Under the pieces are notes generated by a model. It was not told the DNA's origin, searched no databases, and was given only the letters and a program-made list of their open reading frames with translations. Below are positions 8,988 to 16,282 of a stretch of DNA of 64,000 nucleotides, piece after piece. The DNA is taken from assembly GCF_016865235.1 (NCBI RefSeq), contig NZ_CP064030.1, positions 4,216,001 to 4,280,000 on the forward strand, given 5' to 3'. Numbering within the stretch: the stretch's first letter is position 1; the number at the start of each line of letters is the position of its first letter. This DNA is from Dyella caseinilytica (lineage in GTDB: Bacteria; Pseudomonadota; Gammaproteobacteria; Xanthomonadales; Rhodanobacteraceae). Position numbers and translations under genes: made by a program.

Positions 8988-9069
8988 CCTCAGCGTCATT
9001 CCGGCGAAGGCCGGAATCCATGCTTCGTACGTGCCATGGATTCCGGCCTTCGCCGGAATAACGCTGAGG
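8988..9069. repeat. Long inverted REP pair between fliL and fliK
   Basis: Two near-identical 35-bp arms (outer ends CCTCAGCG and CGCTGAGG, inner ends ATCCATG and CATGGAT), each itself palindromic around CCGGCGAAGGCCGG, are separated by 12 nt. The RNA can fold as one long hairpin or as two short ones. It belongs to the ATTCCGGC variant of the local REP family and lies downstream of fliK, where it could mark the 3' end of the fliE-K transcript. Confidence 0.88.
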
Positions 9070-9091
9070 TGTGATTGGAGTTCGCGCGAAA

Positions 9092-10387
9092 CTAAGCGAA
9101 TGCGTCGACCAAGCCGATCGCTACCCTCTCCAGGGTTTCACCGGCTGATGGCTCCGCAGTGTCGGCATCACCCGTCGCCTGCCCGCCCGAGGACTGCTGC
9201 TGTTCCGCAAACTGCTGTTGTCCCGACTGCTGTCCGACCGAGGTGTGACCGAGCGATAGCCCCTGCCCGCCCAGCATCTGATGCAATTGATTGAGTCCTT
9301 GCTGGACCGCGGCAGTCGTGGCGGGATGCTGCGTAACGAAAGCTACGTCGACACGGCCATGCTCCACGCTGACTTTCACATCCAGCGGACCGAGATCCTG
9401 CGGATTAAGTCGAATCTGCGCTTGCTTGATGTCCTGCCCGCTCAGCCAGGTCACCTGCTGGCCCAACTCCTTGGCGAAGCCGGACGAACCCACCGGCGAA
9501 TTCACCGACAAAGCATGTCCACTCGCGCCCGCAGCGCTGGTTGGGGTGGCGACGGCGGTGGCATCGATAACGCCACGCAACGCGGCGAGATCGGGGTTGC
9601 TGCTTGACGTGTTGCTGGCCGTTGGCAACGCACTGACGGTGGCAGCAGCCAAATGGCTTGCCGCCGATGCGGTACCCGCCAATGCCTGCGTGCCGTCACC
9701 TGTTGTCGGTGACGATGATGCACTGTCAGTGGCGCCGCTTACGGTACCGCCGTCATCCGCGTCGTCATCTGCATTGGCAGAGGATGCCTTTTGCATCGCG
9801 AGCGATGCTGAATTGCCGCTCGCGCCGCTGGTATTGGATGTCACGGCCGATGCGCTTGCGTTAGCGGCCGTGCTGTCTTGGGCCGCCGGTGATGCTGCTG
9901 GCGTCGGTGGCGGCGGCAACATTGCCATGGCATGCGCAGCGGACGGTGGCTGAGGCGTGTTATTGGTCTGCGCCGGCGTTTTGTCATCGGCAGCTTTGAC
10001 GCTGCCAGTCTTGCCGGCGTTGTCGCCGGTTTCGCCCGATGCCTGATCGATCAGATTCAGCACCGTGCTGGCCAGCGACGCGACATCCGTGGGAAGGGTG
10101 AGATTGCTGCTATCGCTGTCCGCATCATCCGTAGTGGCCTTGCCGGCCGTGTTGCCGGATGCGGCTGATGCTGGGTTGGCGCTGGCTTGCGCGTTGGCGC
10201 CCTGTGCCTGGTTGTTGGCGTTGCTATTGTTTTGATCCGCCTGGTCAGACGAATCGCTCGCCTGTTGTTGCGCTTGCTGCAGATGCGTGTCGAAAGCTGA
10301 ACTGCTGCTCTGGCTGTTCTGCGCCACATGCGTGACCGCAGGCGCCGGACTGGCGACGGGAACGGCGGGTAAGGGGCTGGCGCTCAT
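9092..10387 (-). CDS. fliK: Flagellar hook-length control protein FliK
   Basis: Secreted molecular ruler that signals FlhB to switch substrate class when the hook is complete. It has 431 residues: a long Ser/Ala/Asn/Gln-rich N-terminal part with low complexity (about 20-280) and a conserved C-terminal hook-control domain (about 300-390) with QIRLNPQDLGPLDVKV and the following VDVAFVTQH. The Gln-rich tail is typical of the family. It is the last gene of the fliE-K series, 70 bp after fliJ. Confidence 0.95.
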   Translation of the reverse strand: MSASPLPAVPVASPAPAVTHVAQNSQSSSSAFDTHLQQAQQQASDSSDQADQNNSNANNQAQGANAQASANPASAASGNTAGKATTDDADSDSSNLTLPTDVASLASTVLNLIDQASGETGDNAGKTGSVKAADDKTPAQTNNTPQPPSAAHAMAMLPPPPTPAASPAAQDSTAANASASAVTSNTSGASGNSASLAMQKASSANADDDADDGGTVSGATDSASSSPTTGDGTQALAGTASAASHLAAATVSALPTASNTSSSNPDLAALRGVIDATAVATPTSAAGASGHALSVNSPVGSSGFAKELGQQVTWLSGQDIKQAQIRLNPQDLGPLDVKVSVEHGRVDVAFVTQHPATTAAVQQGLNQLHQMLGGQGLSLGHTSVGQQSGQQQFAEQQQSSGGQATGDADTAEPSAGETLERVAIGLVDAFA

Positions 10388-10457
10388 GCCTTGACACTCA
10401 TGCAGACAAAAATCCCTGCTTGTGCAGCAAGAACCAAGCCAACGTCAGACCGGCGCT

Positions 10458-10892
10458 TCATGGCGTGCGGATCCGTCGATTGCGGTACTGCATGCGCTCG
10501 TCCACTTCAGCCTGTTCCTGCCGCTGCTCGCTCTGCTGCTCTTGCGCGCGGAAGCGTTCCACCACGTTATCCAACGCATTTTCGCGGGCGTGCGCCTGCA
10601 GCCAGCGTTGCCGCGCGGACTCCAGCTGGCGCTGCAAGCGCTCGAGCAAATGCCCTTGCTGGACGATTGCCTGGTCAATGCGTTCGACGAATTGTTGACG
10701 GTTAAGCAAGGCGCTGACCGTCAGTCCACCGTCGCCGAGGCTGTAGTCGCGTCGATAACGCTTGAGTTCTTCCAGCTGCTGTTCGGCATGGGCGAGCTTT
10801 TGCTGTTGCTCGGCCAGGCGTTGCAGCGCATCTTTCTGGCGGCGCTGGGCCTGATCTACGGCGGGTTGTAGTCGATCCGAGCGCGATGTCAT
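10458..10892 (-). CDS. fliJ: Flagellar export chaperone-escort protein FliJ
   Basis: Coiled-coil stalk protein of the FliH-FliI-FliJ ATPase complex. The 144 residues are almost wholly helical with heptad-like Leu/Gln/Arg/Glu repeats (about 5-55 and 75-140), matching FliJ in size and composition. Its start overlaps the fliI stop by 4 bp. Primary sequence is poorly conserved in this family, so position between fliI and fliK is important support. Confidence 0.93.
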   Translation of the reverse strand: MTSRSDRLQPAVDQAQRRQKDALQRLAEQQQKLAHAEQQLEELKRYRRDYSLGDGGLTVSALLNRQQFVERIDQAIVQQGHLLERLQRQLESARQRWLQAHARENALDNVVERFRAQEQQSEQRQEQAEVDERMQYRNRRIRTP

Positions 10893-12256
10893 GCGGCGGT
10901 CTCCGCGATCAGTGTTGCCAGACGTTCCTGCGCGGCGCGCAGTTCCGTGGGTTCATCGACTTCCTGCTGCAGGAACCGGGCCAGGCGCGGCCACATGGCG
11001 ATAGCCTGATCCACCTGCTGGTCCGAACCTTTTTGATAAGCGCCGACAGCAATCAGATCCTTGCGTTGGCTGTAGGCCGAATAGATCTGGCGAAAGCGCT
11101 GCGCTGCGCGCATCTGTTCCTTGCTCACTACCGCAGGCATCACGCGGCTGATCGAGGCTTCGATATCGATGGCCGGATAGTGGCCTGCTTCGGCCAGGTC
11201 GCGTGACAGCACGATATGACCATCCAGGATCGCCCGTGATGCGTCGGCGATCGGGTCGTGGCGATGATCGTCGCCTTCGGTAAGCACGGTATAGAAAGCG
11301 GTGATCGAACCGCGTCCTTCCGCATCATTGCCGGCGCGCTCGACCAGTGCCGGCAGCAAGGCAAACACCGACGGCGGATAACCTTTGGTAGCCGGCGGCT
11401 CGCCGATCGCCAGCGCGATCTCGCGCTGCGCCTGTGCATAGCGCGTCAATGAATCCATCAGCAGCAGCACGCGTTGACCGCGATCGCGGAACCATTCGGC
11501 AATTGCGGTGGCATATTGCGCGCCGCGCAGGCGCTTCAGCGGCGGTGCGTCGGCGGGTGCCGCCACGATCACGGCGCGCTCGCGTCCTTCATGGCCCAAG
11601 GTCTGTTCGACGAATTCCTTCACTTCGCGGCCACGCTCGCCGATCAACCCGACCACCACGACGTCGGCATCGGTGTAACGCGTCATCATGCCGAGCAGCG
11701 TGGATTTGCCGACGCCGGAACCGGCAAATAAGCCGATACGTTGGCCGCGACCGACTGTCAGCAGGGCATTGATGGCGCGCACGCCGGTATCGAGCGGCGT
11801 ATCGATCGGCTTGCGCGCCATGGGATTGATCGGCTCGCGCTTGAGTGCTGCGTGATGATCCGCACCCAGCGGACCTTCGCCATCGAGCGGCACGCCATCG
11901 GCGCCGACCACGCGCCCGAGCAGCGCTTCGCCCACCGGCAAACCACCGACGCGCGCGCACGGACGCACGCGCGCATTCGGCAATACACCGTGCATTTCGG
12001 TAACGGGCATCAACAGCAGGCGTTCGTCGGCGAAGCCGACCACTTCAGTATCCAGTTCGGTGCCATCGGCCGCATCGACCAGGCAGCGCGATCCCAACGG
12101 TGCTTCGCAGCCTTCCGCCTCCAACGTCAATCCGACAACGCGGCGCAAGCGCCCTTCCACCGTCAGCAACATGGCGGTTTGCGCACGCTGTGCGCGGCGC
12201 GCCAATTGCTGCCGCCAGCGCTGTTGCCGTGCGTGCGCTGCGGCTTCGGGATTCAC
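10889..12256 (-). CDS. fliI: Flagellum-specific ATPase FliI
   Basis: Hexameric F1-beta-like ATPase that energises and orders flagellar export. It has 455 residues with Walker A GLFAGSGVGKST (175-186), the following GLIGERGREVKEF motif, and Walker B VLLLMDSLTRYAQAQREIALA (near 260). The length is normal. It overlaps fliH and fliJ by 4 bp each, so the three subunits are translationally coupled. Confidence 0.98.
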   Translation of the reverse strand: MNPEAAAHARQQRWRQQLARRAQRAQTAMLLTVEGRLRRVVGLTLEAEGCEAPLGSRCLVDAADGTELDTEVVGFADERLLLMPVTEMHGVLPNARVRPCARVGGLPVGEALLGRVVGADGVPLDGEGPLGADHHAALKREPINPMARKPIDTPLDTGVRAINALLTVGRGQRIGLFAGSGVGKSTLLGMMTRYTDADVVVVGLIGERGREVKEFVEQTLGHEGRERAVIVAAPADAPPLKRLRGAQYATAIAEWFRDRGQRVLLLMDSLTRYAQAQREIALAIGEPPATKGYPPSVFALLPALVERAGNDAEGRGSITAFYTVLTEGDDHRHDPIADASRAILDGHIVLSRDLAEAGHYPAIDIEASISRVMPAVVSKEQMRAAQRFRQIYSAYSQRKDLIAVGAYQKGSDQQVDQAIAMWPRLARFLQQEVDEPTELRAAQERLATLIAETAA

Positions 12257-12897
12257 GCGGCCACCTCGTCCTCGCCATCGTCGAGGTCCTCGCCAATGAC
12301 AGCGTCGACAACCGATGCCAGCCGTGTGGAAACCCGCGCATCAAGCCGGGAGCGTTCGCTTTCCAGCACGCAGTCGCCACGACTCAGGGCGGGATTGGCG
12401 CCAAAGCGCCAATGCGGCTCGGCAGCACCCAGTTCGCGCAGCAAATCCAGATCGTTCGGATTAACCCATACACGCAACTCGCGCGTCGCCGATGGCAACG
12501 CTGCCGCGGCTTCACGCACGGCCAGCTCAATCAGCGAGGGATCGAGTTGCAGTTCGCGACCCACCACGCGGCGAGCCATCACCGTGGCAAGCAGGGCGAG
12601 TTCGCGTTCGGTCGCATCGTCGAGCTGACTCAGCGGGCGTGCTGCCGCGCTGCAGATGGCATCGAGTCGGACGAGCCGTTCTTCGAGTTCCTTTTTTGCG
12701 GCCGCGCGGCCTTCGGCCAAACCCGCGGCGTAGCCTTCTTCGCGTGCCTGGCTTTGGATTTCTTCCAGTTCGAAGATCGTCGGACCCGGTGGCGCCGCCG
12801 GTTCTTCAGGTGGCGCAGACGATTCGACGTTGCCGACGGCCGGCGGCTCCCAGCGATCGAAGATGTCGATGTTTTCGCGGGAGAGGATGCCGGGCAT
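12253..12897 (-). CDS. fliH: Flagellar assembly protein FliH
   Basis: Peripheral stalk protein and negative regulator of FliI that tethers it to FliN. It has 214 residues: a Pro/Ala-rich N-terminus, then a helical region with Gly-spaced repeats typical of FliH (REEGYAAGLAEGRAAAK, about 53-69), then the C-terminal domain that binds FliI. The final part overlaps the fliI start by 4 bp. It is separated from fliG by a composite repeat. Confidence 0.94.
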   Translation of the reverse strand: MPGILSRENIDIFDRWEPPAVGNVESSAPPEEPAAPPGPTIFELEEIQSQAREEGYAAGLAEGRAAAKKELEERLVRLDAICSAAARPLSQLDDATERELALLATVMARRVVGRELQLDPSLIELAVREAAAALPSATRELRVWVNPNDLDLLRELGAAEPHWRFGANPALSRGDCVLESERSRLDARVSTRLASVVDAVIGEDLDDGEDEVAA

Positions 12898-12915
12898 TAC
12901 GCAACCTCGCGCGGT

Positions 12916-13077
12916 GGCTCCCTCTCCCCCTTGGGGAGAGGGTTGGGGTGAGGGGCCGCGCTTGCCTTGTACTGGATGGTCACGCCGATGTGCCTTTTGA
13001 ATCTTTCACGCAGCGAAGAAACATCGCGCAAGAGCATCCCCTCACCCCAACCCTCTCCCCAAAGGGGAGAGGGAGCC
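12916..13077. repeat. 162-bp composite palindromic element (copy 1) between fliG and fliH
   Basis: Perfect 14-bp terminal inverted repeats (GGCTCCCTCTCCCC and its complement) enclose two inner hairpins built on GGGGAGAGGG plus TTGGGGTGAGGGG, and a core of about 75 bp. The core resembles that of the element at 48884-49039 (shared blocks include TTCACGCAGC and AGAAACATC), so this looks like a dispersed MITE-like unit rather than two unrelated REPs. A minus-strand ORF through it encodes SPLWGEGWGEG-type repeat peptide and is not a gene. Confidence 0.85.
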
Positions 13078-13105
13078 AAAACGTGTCGATGTGTGAGGTT
13101 CACCA

Positions 13106-14119
13106 TCACACAAACTCATCGCCACCAGCCATAAGACTGATCTGTCCCGCATCGGCAAGCTTGCGTGCAATACCAAGCACTTCCTTCTGCGCCGCATCCA
13201 CTTCGCTGAGCTTGACCGGCCCCTTCACTTCCAGGTCGTCGCGCAGCATGTCGGAGGCACGCTTGGACATGTTGGCGAAAATCTTTTCGCGCACGGCCGG
13301 TTCGGCGCCTTTCAGTGCCACAATCAGGCGTGCGGACGGCACTTCGCGCAACAGTGCCTGCATACTGCGGTCGTCGATGTCGGCCAGGTCTTCGAACACG
13401 AACATCAGTTCTTCGATCTTGCCGCCGAGGGTCGCATCCTGGCTGCGGATGGCGCTCATCAGCTCGGTTTCGCGCGAGGTTTCCATCGCGTTGAGAATGT
13501 CTGCCGCGGCCTTGAGACCACCCACCGTGGCGGATTTGAGCTTGGATGACGTGCCGGAGAACTGGCGCTCCATGATTTCGTCCAGTTCGTTCAGCGCCTG
13601 CGGCTGCACGCCGTCGAGGTTGGCGATGCGCATCACGGCATCGCTGCGCGTGCGCGCTGGCAGATAGCCGATCACTTCGGCGGCCTGATCCGGTTCCAGA
13701 TGTGCCAGTACCAGCGCGATGATCTGCGGATGCTCCATGCCGATCATCTCGGCGATGGCGCGGCTTTCCATCCACTTCAGCGATTCCAGGCCCTTGGTGG
13801 AGCGGCCCAGCAAGATGCGATCGATCAGGCTGCCGGCCTTGGTTTCGCCGAGCGCATTGACCAGCATCTTACGAATGTAATCCTCGGTACCGACGCCCAA
13901 CGCGGTCTGACGACCGATGTCATCGTTGAGACGATTGAGCACGACTTCGACCTGATCACGCGAGACATTGGTCAGCGTGGCCATCGCGGTGCCCACAGCC
14001 TGCACGTCGCGTGCACTCAGGTGCTTGAGCACTTCGGCTGCATCCTGTTCGCCGAGTGTCAGCAACAAGATGGCCGCACGTTGAGGACCGGTGAGGAGAC
14101 TACCGTGATCAGCCGCCAT
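13106..14119 (-). CDS. fliG: Flagellar motor switch protein FliG
   Basis: C-ring torque protein linking the MS ring to FliM. It has 337 residues and three armadillo-like domains, with the EHPQ motif (MEHPQIIALVLAHLE, about 128-142) in the middle domain and the conserved charged torque helix in the C-terminal domain (MFVFEDLADIDDRSMQALLRE, positions about 238-258). Its start overlaps the fliF stop by 11 bp. Confidence 0.98.
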   Translation of the reverse strand: MAADHGSLLTGPQRAAILLLTLGEQDAAEVLKHLSARDVQAVGTAMATLTNVSRDQVEVVLNRLNDDIGRQTALGVGTEDYIRKMLVNALGETKAGSLIDRILLGRSTKGLESLKWMESRAIAEMIGMEHPQIIALVLAHLEPDQAAEVIGYLPARTRSDAVMRIANLDGVQPQALNELDEIMERQFSGTSSKLKSATVGGLKAAADILNAMETSRETELMSAIRSQDATLGGKIEELMFVFEDLADIDDRSMQALLREVPSARLIVALKGAEPAVREKIFANMSKRASDMLRDDLEVKGPVKLSEVDAAQKEVLGIARKLADAGQISLMAGGDEFV

Positions 14120-15794
14120 CGTCGCCCACCCAATTCATCACGACTTGTGCGACCTGCTTGGGGTTTTCCTGCACCAGCTTGCGGGCCAGGCCGATCTTTT
14201 GCTCGTAGGCCATGCTCTGGATCTGCGGCGAGGTGATGCGCGCCTTGTCGTCGCGTTCGTCATCATCATCGTTGATACGTACCGATACGGTGGGAATCGG
14301 TCCCGCCAGCGCCGGCATCGGTTCCGGTCCACGCAGCAGGCCCTTGAGCATGGGCTTGAGCAGGCCGAACGCGATCAGCACCGCAATCAGAATGCCCGCG
14401 CCCTGTTTGATCAGGTCCAGCATGCCGGGACGTTGCCAGAACGGTTCGCTGATCGGCGCGTCGTCGACCGGCACCGAGGAGAAGGGCAGATTGATCACGC
14501 TGACGCTGTCGCCGCGTTGCGTATCGAAGCCCACGGCATTCTTGGTGAGATCGGTGAGATGCTGCAGTTCTTGCGCGGTAAGCGGCACGCTCTTGCCCTT
14601 ACCATCCGGCGCGGCCTTGTTGTCGACCACCACGGCAACGGTCAGGCGCGCCAAACGGCCGGCGGGATCGCTCACGTGGCTGATGGTGCGGCCAAGCTCG
14701 TAATTGCGGGTAGAGCTGGAGGAGGTATCAGCAGGCGTGCTCTTGGTGGCATTGGCCGTTGCCGCCGTATTCGGCGTGGGTGGCGTACCCGCATTGGGTT
14801 TGGCAGCCGTTGGTTGCGCGACATTGTTCGGCGGCTGATTGCTGAGCGCGCCAGCGATTTCGCCACCGGCATCGTCGTGCTTCTGCTCACTGCTGGTCTG
14901 TTCGCTGCGCAGTGCCGGATTGGCACTGTCGTAACTTTCGCTGGCTTTTTCAGTCTGGCTGAAATCCAGATCGACATCGACCTGCGCACGCACACGGCCC
15001 TGCCCCACCAGCGGCGTAAGCAGATCCTCGATGCGCTGCGCGTAACTGTTTTCCATGCGTGTCGCCAGACGCATGCGGGTATCGCCTACGGCTGCCGGGC
15101 TGTCGGGATCGGACACTGTCAGCAAGTTGCCTTGCTGATCGACCACGGAGACTTGCGTGGGATCGAGATCCGGCACGCTGGACGACACCAGGTGCACGAT
15201 CGCCGTCACCTGACTGCTGTCGAGCTGACGCCCCGGATACAGCGTGAGCAATACCGACGCGCTGGCCGGATGATTGTCGCGAATAAAGGCCGAGGGCTTG
15301 GGCAAGGCCAGATGCACACGCGCGGCGCGCACGAACTGCAACCCCGCGATGGTGTTGCCCAGATCGGTTTCGAGCATTTCCTGATAGTGCGTGCTTTCGG
15401 CCAGATCACTCATGCCGAACGGCGAGTCGCTTTGCGGCACGGTGGCGCCCGCGGTGCTGCCTTGCGGCAAGCCCTGGCTGGCCAGGCGCAGACGCGTATC
15501 GGCCAGCACGTCTGCCGGCACCGAAATCGATGCGCCATCCGCACCGAGGCGATACGACGTATTGCTGGTCTGCAAGGCCTGCGTGACAGCGGCGGCATCC
15601 TTGGGATCAAGTCCGGCATACAGCAAGGCGTAATTGGGGCCGCGCGACCACAGCACGATGGCCACACCCAGGGCCACAGCGGCTGCAACGCCGACCAGCA
15701 GGAGCAGCAGGCGCGTGGTCGGATTGCGCAGCAGACTCTTGAGCGAATCCATGCGCGTCTCGTTAGTGGTGGTGGCTACAGTGTTCTCGGCCAT
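14109..15794 (-). CDS. fliF: Flagellar MS-ring protein FliF
   Basis: Inner-membrane ring on which the basal body is built. It has 561 residues: an N-terminal membrane helix (about 29-50), ring-building motifs 1-2 (about 55-230, e.g. GLDPKDAAAVTQAL and LAESTHYQEMLE), a low-complexity Asn/Pro/Thr region (about 310-360), a second membrane helix (about 450-470), and a C-terminal acidic tail that binds FliG (ending VVMNWVGDDGG). It lies 116 bp downstream of fliE and overlaps fliG. Confidence 0.98.
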   Translation of the reverse strand: MAENTVATTTNETRMDSLKSLLRNPTTRLLLLLVGVAAAVALGVAIVLWSRGPNYALLYAGLDPKDAAAVTQALQTSNTSYRLGADGASISVPADVLADTRLRLASQGLPQGSTAGATVPQSDSPFGMSDLAESTHYQEMLETDLGNTIAGLQFVRAARVHLALPKPSAFIRDNHPASASVLLTLYPGRQLDSSQVTAIVHLVSSSVPDLDPTQVSVVDQQGNLLTVSDPDSPAAVGDTRMRLATRMENSYAQRIEDLLTPLVGQGRVRAQVDVDLDFSQTEKASESYDSANPALRSEQTSSEQKHDDAGGEIAGALSNQPPNNVAQPTAAKPNAGTPPTPNTAATANATKSTPADTSSSSTRNYELGRTISHVSDPAGRLARLTVAVVVDNKAAPDGKGKSVPLTAQELQHLTDLTKNAVGFDTQRGDSVSVINLPFSSVPVDDAPISEPFWQRPGMLDLIKQGAGILIAVLIAFGLLKPMLKGLLRGPEPMPALAGPIPTVSVRINDDDDERDDKARITSPQIQSMAYEQKIGLARKLVQENPKQVAQVVMNWVGDDGG

Positions 15795-15840
15795 GTGGCG
15801 GGAAACAAATCCGTGGGTGTGAAAACCGAAGTCTTTGGCT

Positions 15841-15868
15841 CGTCATCCGGGCATGCGCTGGGATGACG
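15841..15868. repeat. REP-like hairpin between fliE and fliF
   Basis: CGTCATCC and GGATGACG form an 8-bp stem, extended imperfectly, around a loop containing GCATGC, in the 116-bp fliE-fliF gap. It is a diverged relative of the GTCATTCC palindromes at other junctions. Confidence 0.6.
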
Positions 15869-15910
15869 GTGAGGAACATTTGCTACTTGGCGAGAAAAAT
15901 CACCCCTGCA

Positions 15911-16246
15911 TCAAACCTGCATATTCATGATCGTGGTGTACGCATCCGTCAGCTTGTTGCGCACTTCCACCAGGCCGCGGAACGCCAGATCCGCCTTCTG
16001 CCCGGCGATCGAGGTCTTGACGATGTCTGCACCGGGATCGCCGCGTTCGAAGGATTCGGCCTGCGATTGCGCTTCATTCTGCTGCGCGGCCACGGAGCCG
16101 AGGGATTGCTGGAGCAACGAGCCAAAATTCAGACCCGACGAAGCAGCCGAAGAGGAAGGCAGCTCCGCGGATGGCATCGGACCCGAAGCTTGTGCAGTCA
16201 GCGCTCGCATTTGTGAGAGCACACTGTTGACGTCAATCTGACTCAT
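15911..16246 (-). CDS. fliE: Flagellar hook-basal body protein FliE
   Basis: Rod-MS ring junction protein and first export substrate. The 111 residues show the FliE C-terminal half (LLQQSLGSVAAQQNEAQSQAES, positions about 44-65, and VRNKLTDAYTTIMNMQV at the end). It is the first gene of the fliEFGHIJK series, about 30 bp downstream of the predicted start site of its sigma-54 promoter. Confidence 0.97.
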   Translation of the reverse strand: MSQIDVNSVLSQMRALTAQASGPMPSAELPSSSAASSGLNFGSLLQQSLGSVAAQQNEAQSQAESFERGDPGADIVKTSIAGQKADLAFRGLVEVRNKLTDAYTTIMNMQV

Positions 16247-16282
16247 GTCGGTTTTCCAACGCGTAGTGGGTTACAAAGTGCT

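Larger units (their letters stand above)
8737..9091. other. Gene-free stretch between fliL and fliK
   Basis: About 355 bp holding the fliL sigma-54 promoter and an 82-bp REP pair. A plus-strand ORF from 8821 gives about 56 protein-like residues and then runs into the REP pair and the end of fliK. It has no Shine-Dalgarno sequence and begins on the promoter, so it is not called. Nothing else was recognised. Confidence 0.7.

Noticed and set aside
8821..9294. Plus-strand ORF over the fliL-fliK gap
   Set aside because: Starts on the sigma-54 promoter, has no Shine-Dalgarno sequence, and continues through a REP pair (VIPAKAGI-type repeat peptide) into antisense fliK.
12897..13109. 70-residue minus-strand ORF between fliG and fliH
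   Set aside because: Encoded almost wholly by the composite palindromic element; SPLWGEGWGEG and PHPNPLPKGE peptides are translation of the repeat, not a protein.
14145..15866. 573-residue plus-strand ORF opposite fliF
   Set aside because: Antisense shadow; sequence is His/Arg/Gly-rich without domains, and fliF is certain.
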